A DNA stretch of 64,000 nt from Enterobacteriaceae bacterium (GCA_902363335.1 CABIZV010000002.1:186001-250000), one strand, 5' to 3'. Positions 42,526 through 51,647 are shown, counted from the stretch's first letter. Numbers and translations are program-made. The notes: a model not told the origin generated them from the letters alone.

Positions 42526-42737
42526 AACAGCAACCGTCAATAGCGTGTAACTACAGTGAAGCCTGCAATCTGTTACGCTCAGGCTATGTCAAACATGTTC
42601 TCCTGAACTGGGATGTTGGCAGCGATGAGTTCTTTCGCATCGCCTCTGACTGGTGCGATACCGGTGCAAAAATTAAAAAAGAGGGCGAATCCTTCGTTAT
42701 ATCCCTGAAAGGGTTCCCGATTCCTCCGCAGCATTAA
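42522..42737 (+). CDS. Unrecognised 71-residue protein coupled to the RHH-like gene
   Basis: A short soluble protein with no signal peptide or membrane span. It has an N-terminal helix (YSEACNLLRSGYVKHVLLNW) and a second half (FFRIASDWCDTGAKIKKEGE, then SFVISLKGFP) whose helix-strand rhythm loosely recalls the TusA/SirA or RelE-like alpha/beta folds. The CPxP motif of TusA is absent. Two cysteines (10 and 15 region, and DWC) are present. It starts inside the stop of the RHH-like gene, the layout of a toxin following its antitoxin. No function assigned. Confidence 0.65.
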   Translation: MKQQPSIACNYSEACNLLRSGYVKHVLLNWDVGSDEFFRIASDWCDTGAKIKKEGESFVISLKGFPIPPQH

Positions 42738-42822
42738 TATATTATGGGGTGACGGGTTGTCACCGGATAATAAAAACGCCAGGCCGTATTAATTTGTGGG
42801 GGAATCTCCTCGCGGCACGCTA

Positions 42823-44247
42823 TTATATAATTTTGCGTATTCTGTTCGCACTATGCTGGCCTGCTAAGGCAGCCCATATGGGCTGTAATGTGGTAAACGC
42901 ATATTTAAGCGTTTCGTCATCGTGAGTGAAAGGAATGCGCAAATTTCTTTCACCGCCGCCCGACAAACCAAAGCGCGTGCCGACGCCAAGATGAATCCCG
43001 CTGCTTTCCGCGCGCGCGGCAAACCGCGTGGCGACCATTTCCGGTAACTCTACCCAGAACGACAATCCTCCCTCCGGCAGAACAAATTTCCACTGTGGAA
43101 AATACTCGCGCATCAGCGCCGCGCACATATCCCGTCGCGCCGTGAGCTGCTGCCGCCGTTCGGGTAATAGCGTATTTTCATTGTCCAATAGCCAGCAGGT
43201 GGCGAGTTGTTCCAGCAGCGGCGAACCCAAATCCAGCGTATCGCGAGTCTGAATCAGCGCGGCGATGGTCTGCGTTGAGGCGCGCAGCCACCCCAGCCGC
43301 AGGCCACCCCAAAAGCTTTTCCCGGTAGAACCGACAGTAATAATCGGGGCATCAGTGTTAAATGCCGCCAGCGGCGGAGGCGGCGGGGCGTTGTACCATA
43401 AATCGACCATGGTTTCGTCGACGACTAAGGTGGTACAGGTGCGAGCGCAAAGATCGGCAACAATCTGTCGGGTGGCGGGATCCATACATTGCCCGGTTGG
43501 ATTTTGAAAATCGGGCATCAGATACGCCAGGCGCGGGGCCGTCTGAGCAATAATTGCCGCCAGCCCATCGGTGTCCCAGCCGTTGTGCGGCAGGGGAAGG
43601 GCGACCGGTCGGCATGACGCGCCTTCAATGGCGGCGATTGCCAATGGATAGGTCGGCGTTTCCACCACCACACGATCGCCAGGCCCCGTGAGATACCGCA
43701 GGATCAGCGCCAGCCCGCTCAGCGCGCCGTTAACCAGCATAATTTCGTCCGCCGTCGTGGGCAATCCGCGCGCGCAATAACGACGAGCAATCGCTTCGCG
43801 CAAGGCGGGCAGTCCCTGCTGATCGTAGCCCGTGTGGCTGAGATAGCCGGGCAGCATACCGAGCGCATGGCTGTAGGCCTGATGAATTTCTGCTCCGGCG
43901 GCAAGTGCGGCGGTAGAGAGGTCGAGCGTCGACGATGTAGACTGGCGCGACGTGCGCTGGATGCTCGTACCCGCGAGCGTCACCGTTGACCCGCTCCCTT
44001 GTCGGCTTTGGACATACCCTTCATCACGCAACTGCGCCAGCGCGCTGGCAATGGTTGTCCGGCTCACCCCCAGCGCGCTGGCAAACTCGCGTTCCCCCGG
44101 CAGGCGAGTACCCAGCGGCAATCGACCATCCAGAATCAGCAGCCGTAAGGCGTCCGTCAACTGCCGCCACAGCGGCGTGGAGGAGGGGCTTTCTTGCCAG
44201 TGGCCCAGCAGGCGAACTAAAGATTGGGTGGCGGAACGTCGACGCAT
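42823..44247 (-). CDS. yczR: MocR/GntR-type regulator with aminotransferase-like domain (YczR)
   Basis: A 474-residue MocR-family regulator. The N-terminal GntR winged helix (residues ~20-90: GTRLPGEREFASALGVSRTT, QSRQGSGSTV) is fused to a fold-type I aminotransferase domain. The PLP lysine is in GSTGKSFWGGLRLGW, and NPTGQCMDP and the aspartate in LVVDETMVD also fit. It is divergent from yczE, the usual arrangement of YczR with the membrane protein it controls. The short palindrome CATTA-atca-TAATG (44276-44289) between them is a candidate operator. The N-terminal start has only a weak ribosome site. Confidence 0.82.
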   Translation of the reverse strand: MRRRSATQSLVRLLGHWQESPSSTPLWRQLTDALRLLILDGRLPLGTRLPGEREFASALGVSRTTIASALAQLRDEGYVQSRQGSGSTVTLAGTSIQRTSRQSTSSTLDLSTAALAAGAEIHQAYSHALGMLPGYLSHTGYDQQGLPALREAIARRYCARGLPTTADEIMLVNGALSGLALILRYLTGPGDRVVVETPTYPLAIAAIEGASCRPVALPLPHNGWDTDGLAAIIAQTAPRLAYLMPDFQNPTGQCMDPATRQIVADLCARTCTTLVVDETMVDLWYNAPPPPPLAAFNTDAPIITVGSTGKSFWGGLRLGWLRASTQTIAALIQTRDTLDLGSPLLEQLATCWLLDNENTLLPERRQQLTARRDMCAALMREYFPQWKFVLPEGGLSFWVELPEMVATRFAARAESSGIHLGVGTRFGLSGGGERNLRIPFTHDDETLKYAFTTLQPIWAALAGQHSANRIRKII

Positions 44248-44336
44248 AAGAGCAGTCCACTTTTTAAAAACTGGTCATTAATCATAATGCCATTTTTGCC
44301 GATGATGAAGCTCTTAACCGACAGGCAGAGGTGCCA

Positions 44337-44951
44337 ATGTTACGCCGACTGATTCAGCTTTATTTTGGGTTAATGCTTTATGGGGTATCCACTGCCGTTT
44401 ACGTGCGCGCCAATCTGGGGGCCGATCCGTGGAACGTCTTCCATCTTGGCGTCGCCGGATTAACGTCAATGAATTTAGGCGTGGTGATGATCCTCACGGG
44501 GGCTGCGGTATTGCTGCTGTGGATCCCTCTGCGCCAACGTCCGGGTCTTGGCACTATCAGTAACGTGATTGTTCTTGGGCTGGCCGCAGATGCAACGCTT
44601 GGGATCATGCCGCCGCTGGAATCGCTATGGCTCCGTGCGCTGATGCTGGCGCTGGCGGTTATCTTAAATGCGCTGGCGACCGGAATGTACATTGGTGCGG
44701 GGTTTGGCGCAGGCCCACGAGACGGGCTGATGACCGGCATTCATGCCCGCACCGGCTGGCCGGTACGCTGGATCCGCATGACCATTGAGCTGTCGGTTCT
44801 GCTGATTGGTACGCTACTTGGCGGTGCGTTTGGCATCGGAACGGTTATTTATGCGCTGGCTATTGGCCCGCTCATCCAGATTTGTCTGCCATGGTTCCAG
44901 CTGCCGCGCGTGGCGCAGCGTCGTCCGCTTAAAGCTGAGCAGTCTGTGTGA
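44337..44951 (+). CDS. yczE: YczE/YitT-family membrane protein
   Basis: A 204-residue inner-membrane protein with five or six hydrophobic segments. The signature LYGVSTAVYVRANLGADPWN near the N-terminus and GAGFGAGPRDGLMTGI in the middle are typical of the YczE/YyaS family. Function unknown; relatives are controlled by an adjacent MocR regulator, as seems so here. The ATG at 44337 is preferred over GTG at 44331 because AGAGGT lies just upstream. Confidence 0.85.
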   Translation: MLRRLIQLYFGLMLYGVSTAVYVRANLGADPWNVFHLGVAGLTSMNLGVVMILTGAAVLLLWIPLRQRPGLGTISNVIVLGLAADATLGIMPPLESLWLRALMLALAVILNALATGMYIGAGFGAGPRDGLMTGIHARTGWPVRWIRMTIELSVLLIGTLLGGAFGIGTVIYALAIGPLIQICLPWFQLPRVAQRRPLKAEQSV

Positions 44952-45027
44952 TTTTATGAAGCGCTCACAATATGGGGCGCCATTTCAGTTTACACTGCCG
45001 CTATCACCGCAGATTATCTGAGCCAGA

Positions 45028-46107
45028 ATGAAAACAATCACCCTTTATGATGTCGCCCGCGTGGCGGGGGTCTCCTATCAGACCGTATCGCGGGTCATCA
45101 ATCAGGCGGCGCATGTCTCTTTGCGTACGCGAGAAAAAGTGCAGGCCGCGATGCGGGAGCTAAACTATGTGCCGAATCGCGGTGCCCAGCATCTCGCCGG
45201 AAAAGCGACGCGCACGCTGGGATTACTGACCACCGATCTCGCGCTTCACGCTCCCTCGCAAATTGCCTCTGCGGTGAAGCGACGCGCGGGAGAGGTGGGC
45301 TGGTCAGTGCTGATTTCAATGGTGGAAAGCAACGACCGCGACGCCTGCTTTACGGCCTTACAGGAACTGCATTCCCAGCGCGTGGAAGGTCTGCTGGTGA
45401 ACGTGCCGCTGGAACGCGAGCTGGCTGAATCGCTGGCGGCCGCATCGCCAGTGCCGATACTGTTTCTCGATGTCGCCCACGATGCGCAGGTTAATAGCCT
45501 GGTCTTTGACGCACAGCTAGGCGCTCGCCTGGGCGTTGAACATTTGCTGGCGCTAGGGCATCACAAAATAGCGCTTCTGGCTGGCCCGCAAGCGTCGGTC
45601 TCAGCGCGCGCTCGCTTATCCGGCTGGCAACATGTGCTCGATGAGGCGGGGCTTGCGCCGGTGGCTGTGGCATACGGCGACTGGAGCGCGGCGTCGGGTT
45701 ATGAAAAAGCGCACCGCTTGTTGCATTCAAAACCGTACCCGCAGGCAATGCTGGTGGCAAACGACCAGATGGCGCTGGGCGTACTGCGAGCCTGTGCGGA
45801 AAAAGGCATTCGGGTGCCGGGGCAATTGTCGGTTATCGGCTATGACGATACCACCGATAGCGCCTGGTTCTCGCCGCCGTTGACCACCATTCGCCAGCAG
45901 TTTAAAGAGGCCGGGCGCTTAAGCGTTGACGCCTTGATTGCCAGTGCTTCGCAGGCCACGGAGCTTCAACAAGTCCGTTTGAATGTCGAACTGGTGGAGC
46001 GCGGTTCAACGGCTGTAAGCCAACCGGAAACCTTGCCGGATGACGACCTGGCGCAATGCTTACAAGAACTGGCGGCAAAGGTTGCCAGACGATCGAATGA
46101 TTTGTGA
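45028..46107 (+). CDS. lacI: Lac repressor
   Basis: A 359-residue LacI protein. The DNA-binding helix VSYQTVSRVINQA has the Tyr17-Gln18 recognition residues of E. coli LacI, the hinge helix region is NRGAQHLAGK, and the core has LALHAPSQI and MLVANDQMALG. The C-terminal leucine-rich tail (LAQCLQELAAKV) is that of the tetramerising form. Its stop codon overlaps the CRP box of the lacZ promoter. Together with the matching operator half-site this supports direct control of lacZ by allolactose-type inducers. Confidence 0.93.
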   Translation: MKTITLYDVARVAGVSYQTVSRVINQAAHVSLRTREKVQAAMRELNYVPNRGAQHLAGKATRTLGLLTTDLALHAPSQIASAVKRRAGEVGWSVLISMVESNDRDACFTALQELHSQRVEGLLVNVPLERELAESLAAASPVPILFLDVAHDAQVNSLVFDAQLGARLGVEHLLALGHHKIALLAGPQASVSARARLSGWQHVLDEAGLAPVAVAYGDWSAASGYEKAHRLLHSKPYPQAMLVANDQMALGVLRACAEKGIRVPGQLSVIGYDDTTDSAWFSPPLTTIRQQFKEAGRLSVDALIASASQATELQQVRLNVELVERGSTAVSQPETLPDDDLAQCLQELAAKVARRSNDL

Positions 46108-46119
46108 TCTGACTCGCTT
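46103..46119 (+). promoter_or_regulatory. CRP site of the lacZ promoter
   Basis: TGTGATCTGACTCGCTT has a perfect left half (TGTGA) and a weak right half. It begins 33 bases before the -35 element, exactly as in E. coli lac, and overlaps the last codon of lacI. Confidence 0.6.
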
Positions 46120-46135
46120 CCTGTCGATCCGATCC

Positions 46136-46164
46136 TTTACCAAATCGTTCGATCCGGGCACTCT
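46136..46164 (+). promoter_or_regulatory. lacZ promoter
   Basis: TTTACC (46136-46141) followed after 17 bases by CACTCT (46159-46164). The -10 is poor, so activity probably depends on CRP. Distances to the CRP site and the operator equal those in E. coli. Confidence 0.6.
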
Positions 46165-46171
46165 CAGCAAA

Positions 46172-46192
46172 AATTGTGAGCGCTTCGCAAAG
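46172..46192 (+). promoter_or_regulatory. lac operator O1-like site
   Basis: AATTGTGAGC (perfect left half of lacO1) continues GCTTCGCAAA, so the right half matches only in part. It begins 36 bases after the start of the -35 element, the same distance as in E. coli. Confidence 0.8.
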
Positions 46193-46200
46193 AGGTTACT

Positions 46201-49200
46201 ATGCCACACTCTCCCGCCTTAACCCTCTGCGCCTTACTGGCGCGTCGTGATTGGGAAAATCCACAGCTGACCCAATGGCACCGTCTGCCAGCCCACGCGC
46301 CTTTTCACAGCTGGCGCACGCCGGAGGACGCCTTGCGGGATAAGGCCAGTACCGCTCGTCGCTCGCTTAACGGTAACTGGCAGTTTAGCTTTTTTACCGC
46401 GCCAGAAGCCGTGCCGGAGAGCTGGATTGAACAGGATCTTAATGACGCGGTGGTCATGCCGGTGCCGTCTAACTGGCAGATGCAGGGATTTGATACCCCG
46501 ATTTATACCAACGTCACTTACCCCATACCCGTCACGCCGCCACAGGTGCCGACTGAAAACCCCACGGGCTGCTATTCGCGACGTTTCCATGTCGATGCCG
46601 ACTGGCTGGCGCAGGGGCAGACGCGGATTATTTTCGACGGCGTTAACTCGGCGTTTCATCTGTGGTGCAACGGCAAGTGGATCGGCTATTCGCAAGACAG
46701 CAGACTACCCGCCGAATTTGACCTCAGCGGCGTGCTGCAGGCCGGGGAGAACCGGCTGGCGGTGATGGTGCTGCGCTGGTGCGATGGCAGCTATCTTGAA
46801 GATCAGGATATGTGGCGGATGAGCGGAATTTATCGCGACGTCACGCTGTTGCATAAAACGGCCACCCGCATTGCCGATTATCAGGTTACGCCGCGGCTGT
46901 ACGACCGATTCACCTCCGGCGAGCTTGCCGTTCAGGTCACGCTGGAGGGGGATGATGTTACCGCTTCGGAAGTGGAGGCCACGCTGTGGCACGGTCAGAA
47001 GCTGGTCGCCAGCGGACGCCAGACCGCGGGGAATAACGTCATTGATGAACGCGGCGGTTATGCGGAGCGCGTTAACCTGACGCTAACGCTCGCCAGGCCA
47101 GCGTTATGGAGCGCGGAAACGCCAAACCTCTATCGCCTTGTGCTGAATCTGCTTGATGCCAACGGCCAACGGCTGGAATCAGAGGCCTGTGACGTGGGTT
47201 TCCGCCAGGTAGAAATCAGCAACGGTCTGCTTAAACTGAACGGTCAACCGCTGCTGATCCGCGGCGTGAACCGTCATGAGCATCACCCGCAGCATGGGCA
47301 AGCGGTGGATGAAGCGACCATGCGCCGCGATATTGAGCTGATGAAACAGCATAATTTTAACGCCGTGCGCTGCTCTCATTACCCTAATCATCCGCTGTGG
47401 TATCGGTTGTGTGACCGGTACGGCCTGTACGTGGTCGATGAGGCAAACATTGAAACTCATGGCATGGTGCCGATGAGCCGTCTTGCAGACGATCCGCGCT
47501 GGCTACCCGCCATGAGTGAACGCGTGACCCGTATGGTGGCGCGCGACCGCAATCATCCTTCTATCATCATCTGGTCGCTGGGTAATGAATCAGGCCACGG
47601 CGCAAATCATGATGCGCTGTATCGCTGGCTAAAAACGGCCGATCCTTCACGTCCTGTACAGTATGAGGGCGGCGGGGCGAATACGGCGGCGACCGATATC
47701 GTCTGCCCAATGTATGCGCGGGTGGATTCAGACCTGCCGCATCCGACCGTACCGAAATGGGGCATCAAAAAGTGGATTGGTCTGCCGGATGAGACGCGTC
47801 CGCTAATCTTATGCGAATACGCCCATGCGATGGGCAATAGCTTCGGCGGCTTTGCCAAATACTGGCAGGCGTTTCGGGAAAATCCGCGCCTGCAGGGCGG
47901 TTTTGTCTGGGACTGGGTCGATCAGGCGCTGTGCAAAGCCGATGAAAATGGCGGCACCTTCTGGGCCTACGGCGGCGATTTTGGTGATACCCCAAATGAC
48001 CGTCAGTTCTGCATGAATGGTCTGGTATTTCCCGACAGAACCCCGCATCCGGCGCTCTTTGAGGCCCAGCGAGCGCAACAGTTTTTCACCTTTACGCCGG
48101 TGGAAAGCGCGCCGCTCACGGTGGATATCAGCAGCGACTATCTGTTCCGTCACACCGATAACGAGCGGCTGCGATGGTCGGTGAATGTTGAAGGGCAGAG
48201 CATTGCCGATGGCGATATCGCGCTGGATATTGCGCCTCAGGCGACTTTGCGGGTGACGCTGCCGTTTACCGAGCTTGCTACGCTGCGGGGGGAATGCTGG
48301 TTGAACCTTGAAGTTTATCAGCCACTCGCCACCGCCTGGTCTGCGGCGAATCATGTGTGCGCCTGGACGCAGCTGCGCTTGCCGTCAGCCTTGTCACTGC
48401 CCGTACCGCTCGACGCGGGTGACGCGCCACAACTGTATGTTGAGACGCAGGCATTCGAGATTACCCACGGCAATCAGCGCTGGCAGTTCAGCCGTGAATC
48501 GGGCGATTTGGTGCAATGGTGGCACGAGGGCCAAGCGAGCTTGTTGTCGCCGCTGCGCGATAATTTCACGCGCGCCCCGCTGGATAACGACATTGGCGTG
48601 AGCGAAGTGACGCGTATTGATCCGAATGCGTGGGTTGAACGCTGGAAAGCGGCAGGAATGTACGCAATGACGCCGAGATTGCTGCGGTGCCGAGCGTTCA
48701 CGCATGAAAGTGGCGTAGAGGTGGAAACGCAGCATAGCTGGGAATATCAGGGAATAGTGTTGTTTATCAGCCATAAACGCTGGCTTGTCGACACGCATGG
48801 CGTGCTGCACGGCGATATTGATGTGCAGGTAGCTGACGACATTCCACATCCCGCGCGCATCGGTTTGCATTGCCAGCTAGCGGCGGTGGAAGAACAGGTC
48901 AGCTGGCTGGGACTTGGCCCTCATGAAAACTACCCGGACCGCCGACTCGCGGCGCGTCAGGGACGCTGGACGTTACCGCTGACGGCGCTCCACACGCCGT
49001 ATATCTTCCCGACGGAAAACGGTCTGCGTGGCGAAACGCGGCAGCTCAATTATGGCGTGCACGTCTGGCAGGGCGATTTCCATTTCGGCCTGAGCCGCTA
49101 TAGCCAGCGTCAGTTGCATGAGGTTACGCATCATCATCTGCTGCGCGAGGAACCGGGATGTTGGCTGAACCTTGATGCCTTCCATATGGGCGTCGGCGGC

Positions 49201-49287
49201 GACGATTCCTGGAGCCCAAGCGTGCTACCGGAATTTTTACTGCCGCAACGCAAGCTGCGCTATCAGTTTAGCTGGCAACAGCGCTAG
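46201..49287 (+). CDS. lacZ: Beta-galactosidase
   Basis: A 1028-residue family GH2 beta-galactosidase, four residues longer than E. coli LacZ. Acid/base Glu463 is in WSLGNESGHG and nucleophile Glu539 in LCEYAHAMGN. The N-terminal domains (WENPQLTQWHRLPAH, VPSNWQMQGFDTPIYTN) and the C-terminal domain (LGLGPHENYPDRRLAA) are complete. AGAGGTTACT gives the ribosome site. No lacY or lacA follows: the next gene is convergent pdeB. Lactose must enter by another permease, or the enzyme serves other galactosides. Confidence 0.97.
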   Translation: MPHSPALTLCALLARRDWENPQLTQWHRLPAHAPFHSWRTPEDALRDKASTARRSLNGNWQFSFFTAPEAVPESWIEQDLNDAVVMPVPSNWQMQGFDTPIYTNVTYPIPVTPPQVPTENPTGCYSRRFHVDADWLAQGQTRIIFDGVNSAFHLWCNGKWIGYSQDSRLPAEFDLSGVLQAGENRLAVMVLRWCDGSYLEDQDMWRMSGIYRDVTLLHKTATRIADYQVTPRLYDRFTSGELAVQVTLEGDDVTASEVEATLWHGQKLVASGRQTAGNNVIDERGGYAERVNLTLTLARPALWSAETPNLYRLVLNLLDANGQRLESEACDVGFRQVEISNGLLKLNGQPLLIRGVNRHEHHPQHGQAVDEATMRRDIELMKQHNFNAVRCSHYPNHPLWYRLCDRYGLYVVDEANIETHGMVPMSRLADDPRWLPAMSERVTRMVARDRNHPSIIIWSLGNESGHGANHDALYRWLKTADPSRPVQYEGGGANTAATDIVCPMYARVDSDLPHPTVPKWGIKKWIGLPDETRPLILCEYAHAMGNSFGGFAKYWQAFRENPRLQGGFVWDWVDQALCKADENGGTFWAYGGDFGDTPNDRQFCMNGLVFPDRTPHPALFEAQRAQQFFTFTPVESAPLTVDISSDYLFRHTDNERLRWSVNVEGQSIADGDIALDIAPQATLRVTLPFTELATLRGECWLNLEVYQPLATAWSAANHVCAWTQLRLPSALSLPVPLDAGDAPQLYVETQAFEITHGNQRWQFSRESGDLVQWWHEGQASLLSPLRDNFTRAPLDNDIGVSEVTRIDPNAWVERWKAAGMYAMTPRLLRCRAFTHESGVEVETQHSWEYQGIVLFISHKRWLVDTHGVLHGDIDVQVADDIPHPARIGLHCQLAAVEEQVSWLGLGPHENYPDRRLAARQGRWTLPLTALHTPYIFPTENGLRGETRQLNYGVHVWQGDFHFGLSRYSQRQLHEVTHHHLLREEPGCWLNLDAFHMGVGGDDSWSPSVLPEFLLPQRKLRYQFSWQQR

Positions 49288-49294
49288 CGGGGTG

Positions 49295-49327
49295 ACGTGG
49301 CATCAGTGTGGAGCGCTGATGCCACGT
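49295..49327. terminator. Hairpin shared by the lacZ and pdeB 3' ends
   Basis: ACGTGGCATCAG (49295-49306) and CTGATGCCACGT (49316-49327) pair perfectly over 12 bp. It starts eight bases after the lacZ stop and overlaps the pdeB stop codon. No long T-run, so it may act as a bidirectional 3'-end stabiliser more than as a strict terminator. Confidence 0.65.
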
Positions 49328-50880
49328 GCTGACAGGTTATTCTCAGCCCAGAGAATGAATGTCTCTTTCGATAAGGCTTTGCTGTAGAGCCAGCCTTGCC
49401 CGAAATGCACGCCATGTTCACGCAGCCATTTCTCCTGACAGGGCGTTTCAATACCCTCCGCCACGATGTTAAGTCGCAGGGTTTTCGCCATCTCAATGAT
49501 ATACGGCGTCACCTGCGCATATTCCAGCATATCGACGAAAGATTTGTCGATTTTCAGGGTATCGACTTCAAGATCTTGTAGGTAGCGCAGGCTTGAGTAG
49601 CCGGTACCAAAATCATCAATATAGACAGGGTGCCCGCTGCGACGGTAGGCGGCAATCGCCGGAAGGATGGTCTTGGGATCGGCAAAGCCGCGTTCGGTGA
49701 GCTCCAGCGCAATTTGCTGCGGTGCCACATCCCAGATCCTCAACTGTTGATGCAGCAAGGTTCGCAGCACCACGGAGTGGAAATCATTCACCGATAGGTT
49801 AATGGAGACATGGATTTCTGGGTGCAGATGCAACCACTTGCCAAGGTCGCGAAAAACCGTTTTCACCACATTTTCCGTCAGATGAGTGATAAGGCCTGTT
49901 TGCTCGGCAAGCGGGATGAAAATTTCGGGTGACAGATAGCTACCATCGGGCTGCTTCCAGCGAGCTAACGCTTCACAGCCCACCATTTTACCGTCCGTGA
50001 GCGACACGATCGGCTGATAGTTTACGGTAATGTCAGCGTTATTCAACGCGTCGAGCAAACGCTGGCGCGGCGATTGTAAACGACGCAGAACGCGGATAAT
50101 CAGCCAGCTTGCCAGTAAGCTAATCAGGATACCGGCGGGCAGCCAGATGAGGAGTTGATGATGTAAGCGTTCGGACAACGGTAGGGTGGAGGACCAGGTT
50201 AAAATAGACAGCTGCAGCTCGGGGTATTGCCTTACCGTGTAAACGACGTTGTTTTCCGTAAGCGTAGTGAGCTGGTCCTTGTGAATGCGCTGCAGGATTT
50301 CAGGATCCAACTGGGCGCTACGACTGAACACACGATGACTGCTGGTGCTGATGAGCGCGACATTGGTGGTGTTATTGCTAAAGGGGATCACGTCAATGAG
50401 CGAAACGGGATCGATGATAACCATATGGTGCTCTGAAGCGAAAGCGGCCATATAGCGTTTAATACCCAGATCGTTTTGTTCGGTGTACCACGCGCGATAG
50501 CCTGCGGGAGTAATGCGGTCGGGCGGGGGAAAGGTGAAGGTGTTGCCGTTGTTTTCCAGCGACGAACATTTGGTTGTGAGCCCGTCGATATAAAGCACTT
50601 CCTGAATGTAACGCCAGGAGTAGGAGAGGCGGCGCATTTCTTGCAGATGGGTTTTGCTACAGCCTGGATTTTTCAACGCATCCATCTGTTTTAGCGCGCT
50701 CTTGACCTGATCCATCACCTGCCCGGTGCGAATCAGTACCCGCGAGGCGTAAGCTTCCTGCTCGGCAATAAACTGCTTATGGGTTTCGCGTTGGGCAAGC
50801 CAGATACTTAATAAGATAGGCAGGAGGATGGCCAGGATAAGCACGCCGGTTATTAAACCGACCAGATGTCGAGTTGTCAC
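49303..50880 (-). CDS. pdeB: Cyclic-di-GMP phosphodiesterase PdeB (CSS and EAL domains)
   Basis: A 525-residue membrane protein (formerly ylaB). It has an N-terminal membrane span (residues 8-30), a periplasmic CSS-motif sensor domain (cysteines in NPGCSKTHL and TKCSSLEN), a second span (about 240-262) and a cytoplasmic EAL domain. EAL residues: CEALARW, INLSVNDF, LELTERGF, DDFGTGYSSL, KIDKSFV and GQGWLYSKAL, so it is predicted to be active. CSS-type phosphodiesterases are controlled by periplasmic disulfide status. About nine residues longer than the E. coli protein; start MTTRHLVGLI agrees. Confidence 0.93.
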   Translation of the reverse strand: MTTRHLVGLITGVLILAILLPILLSIWLAQRETHKQFIAEQEAYASRVLIRTGQVMDQVKSALKQMDALKNPGCSKTHLQEMRRLSYSWRYIQEVLYIDGLTTKCSSLENNGNTFTFPPPDRITPAGYRAWYTEQNDLGIKRYMAAFASEHHMVIIDPVSLIDVIPFSNNTTNVALISTSSHRVFSRSAQLDPEILQRIHKDQLTTLTENNVVYTVRQYPELQLSILTWSSTLPLSERLHHQLLIWLPAGILISLLASWLIIRVLRRLQSPRQRLLDALNNADITVNYQPIVSLTDGKMVGCEALARWKQPDGSYLSPEIFIPLAEQTGLITHLTENVVKTVFRDLGKWLHLHPEIHVSINLSVNDFHSVVLRTLLHQQLRIWDVAPQQIALELTERGFADPKTILPAIAAYRRSGHPVYIDDFGTGYSSLRYLQDLEVDTLKIDKSFVDMLEYAQVTPYIIEMAKTLRLNIVAEGIETPCQEKWLREHGVHFGQGWLYSKALSKETFILWAENNLSARGISAPH

Positions 50881-50975
50881 AGCCTGTCCTTATCCTGAGA
50901 AAAGTCTGACAAGTATACCTGACAACCCGTGGGGTGATGGCGGGAAATCTTGATTCCCGTCATCATTTTCCTCAC

Positions 50976-51647
50976 TTAGCGGCGATGCGCCAGCGCCCGG
51001 ACCATTCGGTCGCCGCCCATTTGTACGCCTTGCACCATCAACACCAGTATCACTACCGTACCGACCATGATTTGATCGTTAAATCGCTGATAGCCATAGC
51101 GAATCGCCAAATCTCCTAAACCGCCACCACCGATAACTCCCGCCATTGAGGAAAAACCAATCAGCATCACCACCGTCAGCGTGGTGGCGGCTAATAACGC
51201 CGGGAGCGCCTCCGGTAACAGCGCTTTGCTGATCACGTGCCACGCATTGCCGCCCATCGACAATACGGCTTCAATACGCCCGTAATCCACCTCATCCAGC
51301 GCGCTTTCCGTCAGGCGGGCAAAGAATGGGAAGGCGCCAATGGTAATCGGCACGATTGCCGCCGTGCTGCCAAGCGTGGTGCCGACCAGCAGCCGGGTGA
51401 AGGGGATGAGCGCAATCAGCAGCACGATAAACGGCAGCGAGCGCCCGGTATTGATAATGGCGCCGAGCGCGGCGTTAAGCCGTGGCATGGGCACCAGCCC
51501 CTGGCGGCGAGAAATAAATAGCAGCACGCCAAGCGGCAGACCGATTAAAACGGTAAACAGCGCAGCCAGGCCCACCATATAGAGGGTGTCGAGCGTCCCG
51601 TCAGCCAGCAGCGGCCATAAATCTTCCCAGCTCATGCGACTATGCAT
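50976..51647 (-). CDS. MetI-like ABC transporter permease
   Basis: A 223-residue permease with five hydrophobic segments and the ATPase-contact loop GRIEAVLSMGGNAWHVISKA; SSMAGVIGGGGLGDLAIRYG is a MetI-type signature. The first ATG has AGGAGA five bases upstream and is preferred, although an ATG four codons later would give a neat ATGA overlap with the ATPase gene. It ends an operon of four genes: oxygenase, binding protein, ATPase, permease. The substrate is probably a methionine-like or other organosulfur or amino-acid compound. Confidence 0.88.
   Translation of the reverse strand: MHSRMSWEDLWPLLADGTLDTLYMVGLAALFTVLIGLPLGVLLFISRRQGLVPMPRLNAALGAIINTGRSLPFIVLLIALIPFTRLLVGTTLGSTAAIVPITIGAFPFFARLTESALDEVDYGRIEAVLSMGGNAWHVISKALLPEALPALLAATTLTVVMLIGFSSMAGVIGGGGLGDLAIRYGYQRFNDQIMVGTVVILVLMVQGVQMGGDRMVRALAHRR

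Noticed and set aside
42522..42737. Assigning the 71-residue protein to the TusA sulfur-carrier family
   Set aside because: The helix-strand rhythm is only loosely similar and the CPxP cysteine motif is absent.
46201..49287. A lacY or lacA remnant after lacZ
   Set aside because: The lacZ stop is followed within 16 bases by the convergent pdeB end, leaving no room for even a fragment.
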